A stretch of 6,168 bases of DNA from QWPN01 sp044360305 (GTDB lineage: Bacteria; Planctomycetota; Planctomycetia; Pirellulales; UBA1268): assembly GCA_044360305.1 (NCBI GenBank), contig JBIKKQ010000195.1, positions 1-6,168 on the forward strand. The letters are read 5' to 3'. The position numbers and the translations under genes were made by a program. The notes beneath the pieces were generated by a model. It saw nothing but the letters and a program-made list of their open reading frames with translations. It searched no databases and had not been told where the DNA came from. This document shows positions 5,688 through 6,168 of this stretch, in pieces (the first letter of the stretch is position 1; every line of letters begins with the position of its first letter).

Positions 5688-6168
5688 ATGAGCACAACAT
5701 CCCTTCGTGGCCACGGAACACGGTCCTCCGCACGCCTGCGCCGGATTCGCCGTCTGGCGACGGCGTGGAGGCAAACCGCCCGACGGACGGCGGCCGTTGC
5801 CGCGGTCTGCGCGGGCATGATGCTCGCGCCGCGGGACGCGGAGGCCCAGACTGGCCAGATGGCGATGAGCCCGACAGGCGGCGTCCTCAATCGGGCGGCC
5901 GCGGGATTTCAGCAACTCAACCAGAACGGCCCCGGCTTCTTCTACTACGGCCTCAACGCCGCCGATCGCGGCCTCGGCTACAACGGCTCCTACATGACGC
6001 TCGGCGGCTACATCCCCTACTCCGAGGACGACCTCGGGGGCCTGTGGGCGGCCGACCTGCGCAGCCACCTGTCGGTCAACGGCGGCTTCTTCTCGAACGT
6101 CGGTCTCGTCCGCAAGCAGTTCCTCGGCGGCAGCCTCCTCGGCGTCGGCGTGTTCTGGGACTTCGACG
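5688..6168 (+). CDS. Exported outer-membrane beta-barrel-like protein, N-terminal part
   Basis: 160 codons are visible from the ATG at 5688 and the frame is open at the window edge. The protein starts with about 33 residues rich in Arg, then a hydrophobic core (TAAVAAVCAGMMLA, about 34-47) and a likely signal peptidase site after AEA (51-53, before Gln54). The long basic N-region is unusual but is seen in planctomycete exported proteins. From residue 84 the chain alternates aromatic/hydrophobic and Gly or polar residues (FFYYGLN, YMTLGGYIPY, LWAADLRSHLSV, GGFFSNVGLVRKQ, LLGVGVFWDFD), typical of outer-membrane beta-strands. The order of a glycine-rich strand, an acidic turn, a DLR strand, a GL-R strand and a GV-FWD strand recalls the inverse autotransporter barrel family, from memory only. 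An adhesin or other surface protein is possible; what follows the barrel is outside the window. The Shine-Dalgarno match is poor (AGGG, 11 nt spacer). ATGs at 5817 and 5820 would destroy the signal peptide. Confidence 0.7.
   Translation, partial: MSTTSLRGHGTRSSARLRRIRRLATAWRQTARRTAAVAAVCAGMMLAPRDAEAQTGQMAMSPTGGVLNRAAAGFQQLNQNGPGFFYYGLNAADRGLGYNGSYMTLGGYIPYSEDDLGGLWAADLRSHLSVNGGFFSNVGLVRKQFLGGSLLGVGVFWDFD

Noticed and set aside
5606..6068. Minus-strand frames of 94 and 149 codons opposite the outer-membrane protein gene
   Set aside because: The plus strand has a signal peptide and regular beta-strand pattern, while the minus-strand products have neither and are Arg/Ala-rich.

Overview
The window is very GC-rich and carries six protein-coding genes, two of them cut by the window edges. 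No rRNA, tRNA, CRISPR array or transposase was recognised. The gene content (secreted trypsin-like protease, WspA-like chemoreceptor, inverse-autotransporter-like outer-membrane protein with a long basic signal peptide) and the patchy use of Shine-Dalgarno sites suggest a Gram-negative bacterium, most likely a planctomycete of the Pirellulales type. That assignment is an inference from style and remembered family resemblance, not from a marker gene.

Left half, all minus strand, read from high to low coordinates: a HAD-superfamily phosphatase (3244-2588), a 5-copy tandem repeat (2634-2544) in which the phosphatase ends and from which the ribosome-binding site and start codon of the next gene arise, threonine dehydratase with a C-terminal ACT domain (2544-1276), a 9-bp hairpin, a 51-residue charged protein of unknown function (1140-985), and a secreted trypsin-like serine protease (942-1, its C-terminus outside the window). 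The phosphatase and dehydratase are 43 nt apart. The small protein and protease are 42 nt apart, and each has a good Shine-Dalgarno site. They look like two co-transcribed pairs, possibly one longer unit, since no clear terminator separates them.

Right half, plus strand: a transmembrane methyl-accepting chemotaxis protein (3376-5508) with a double-Cache-like periplasmic sensor, HAMP and a signalling hairpin of WspA type. It is divergent from the phosphatase. A 179-nt non-coding gap (5509-5687) with stable stem-loops follows, then the N-terminus of an exported beta-barrel-like protein that leaves the window at 6168.

The metabolic genes give no evident link to the chemoreceptor. The points most worth a second look are the repeat array that joins stop codons, Shine-Dalgarno-like motifs and a start codon; the small-protein/protease pair; two matching dyads in the divergent promoter region; and the possible structured RNA after the chemoreceptor gene. 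None of them amounts to a demonstrated new system.
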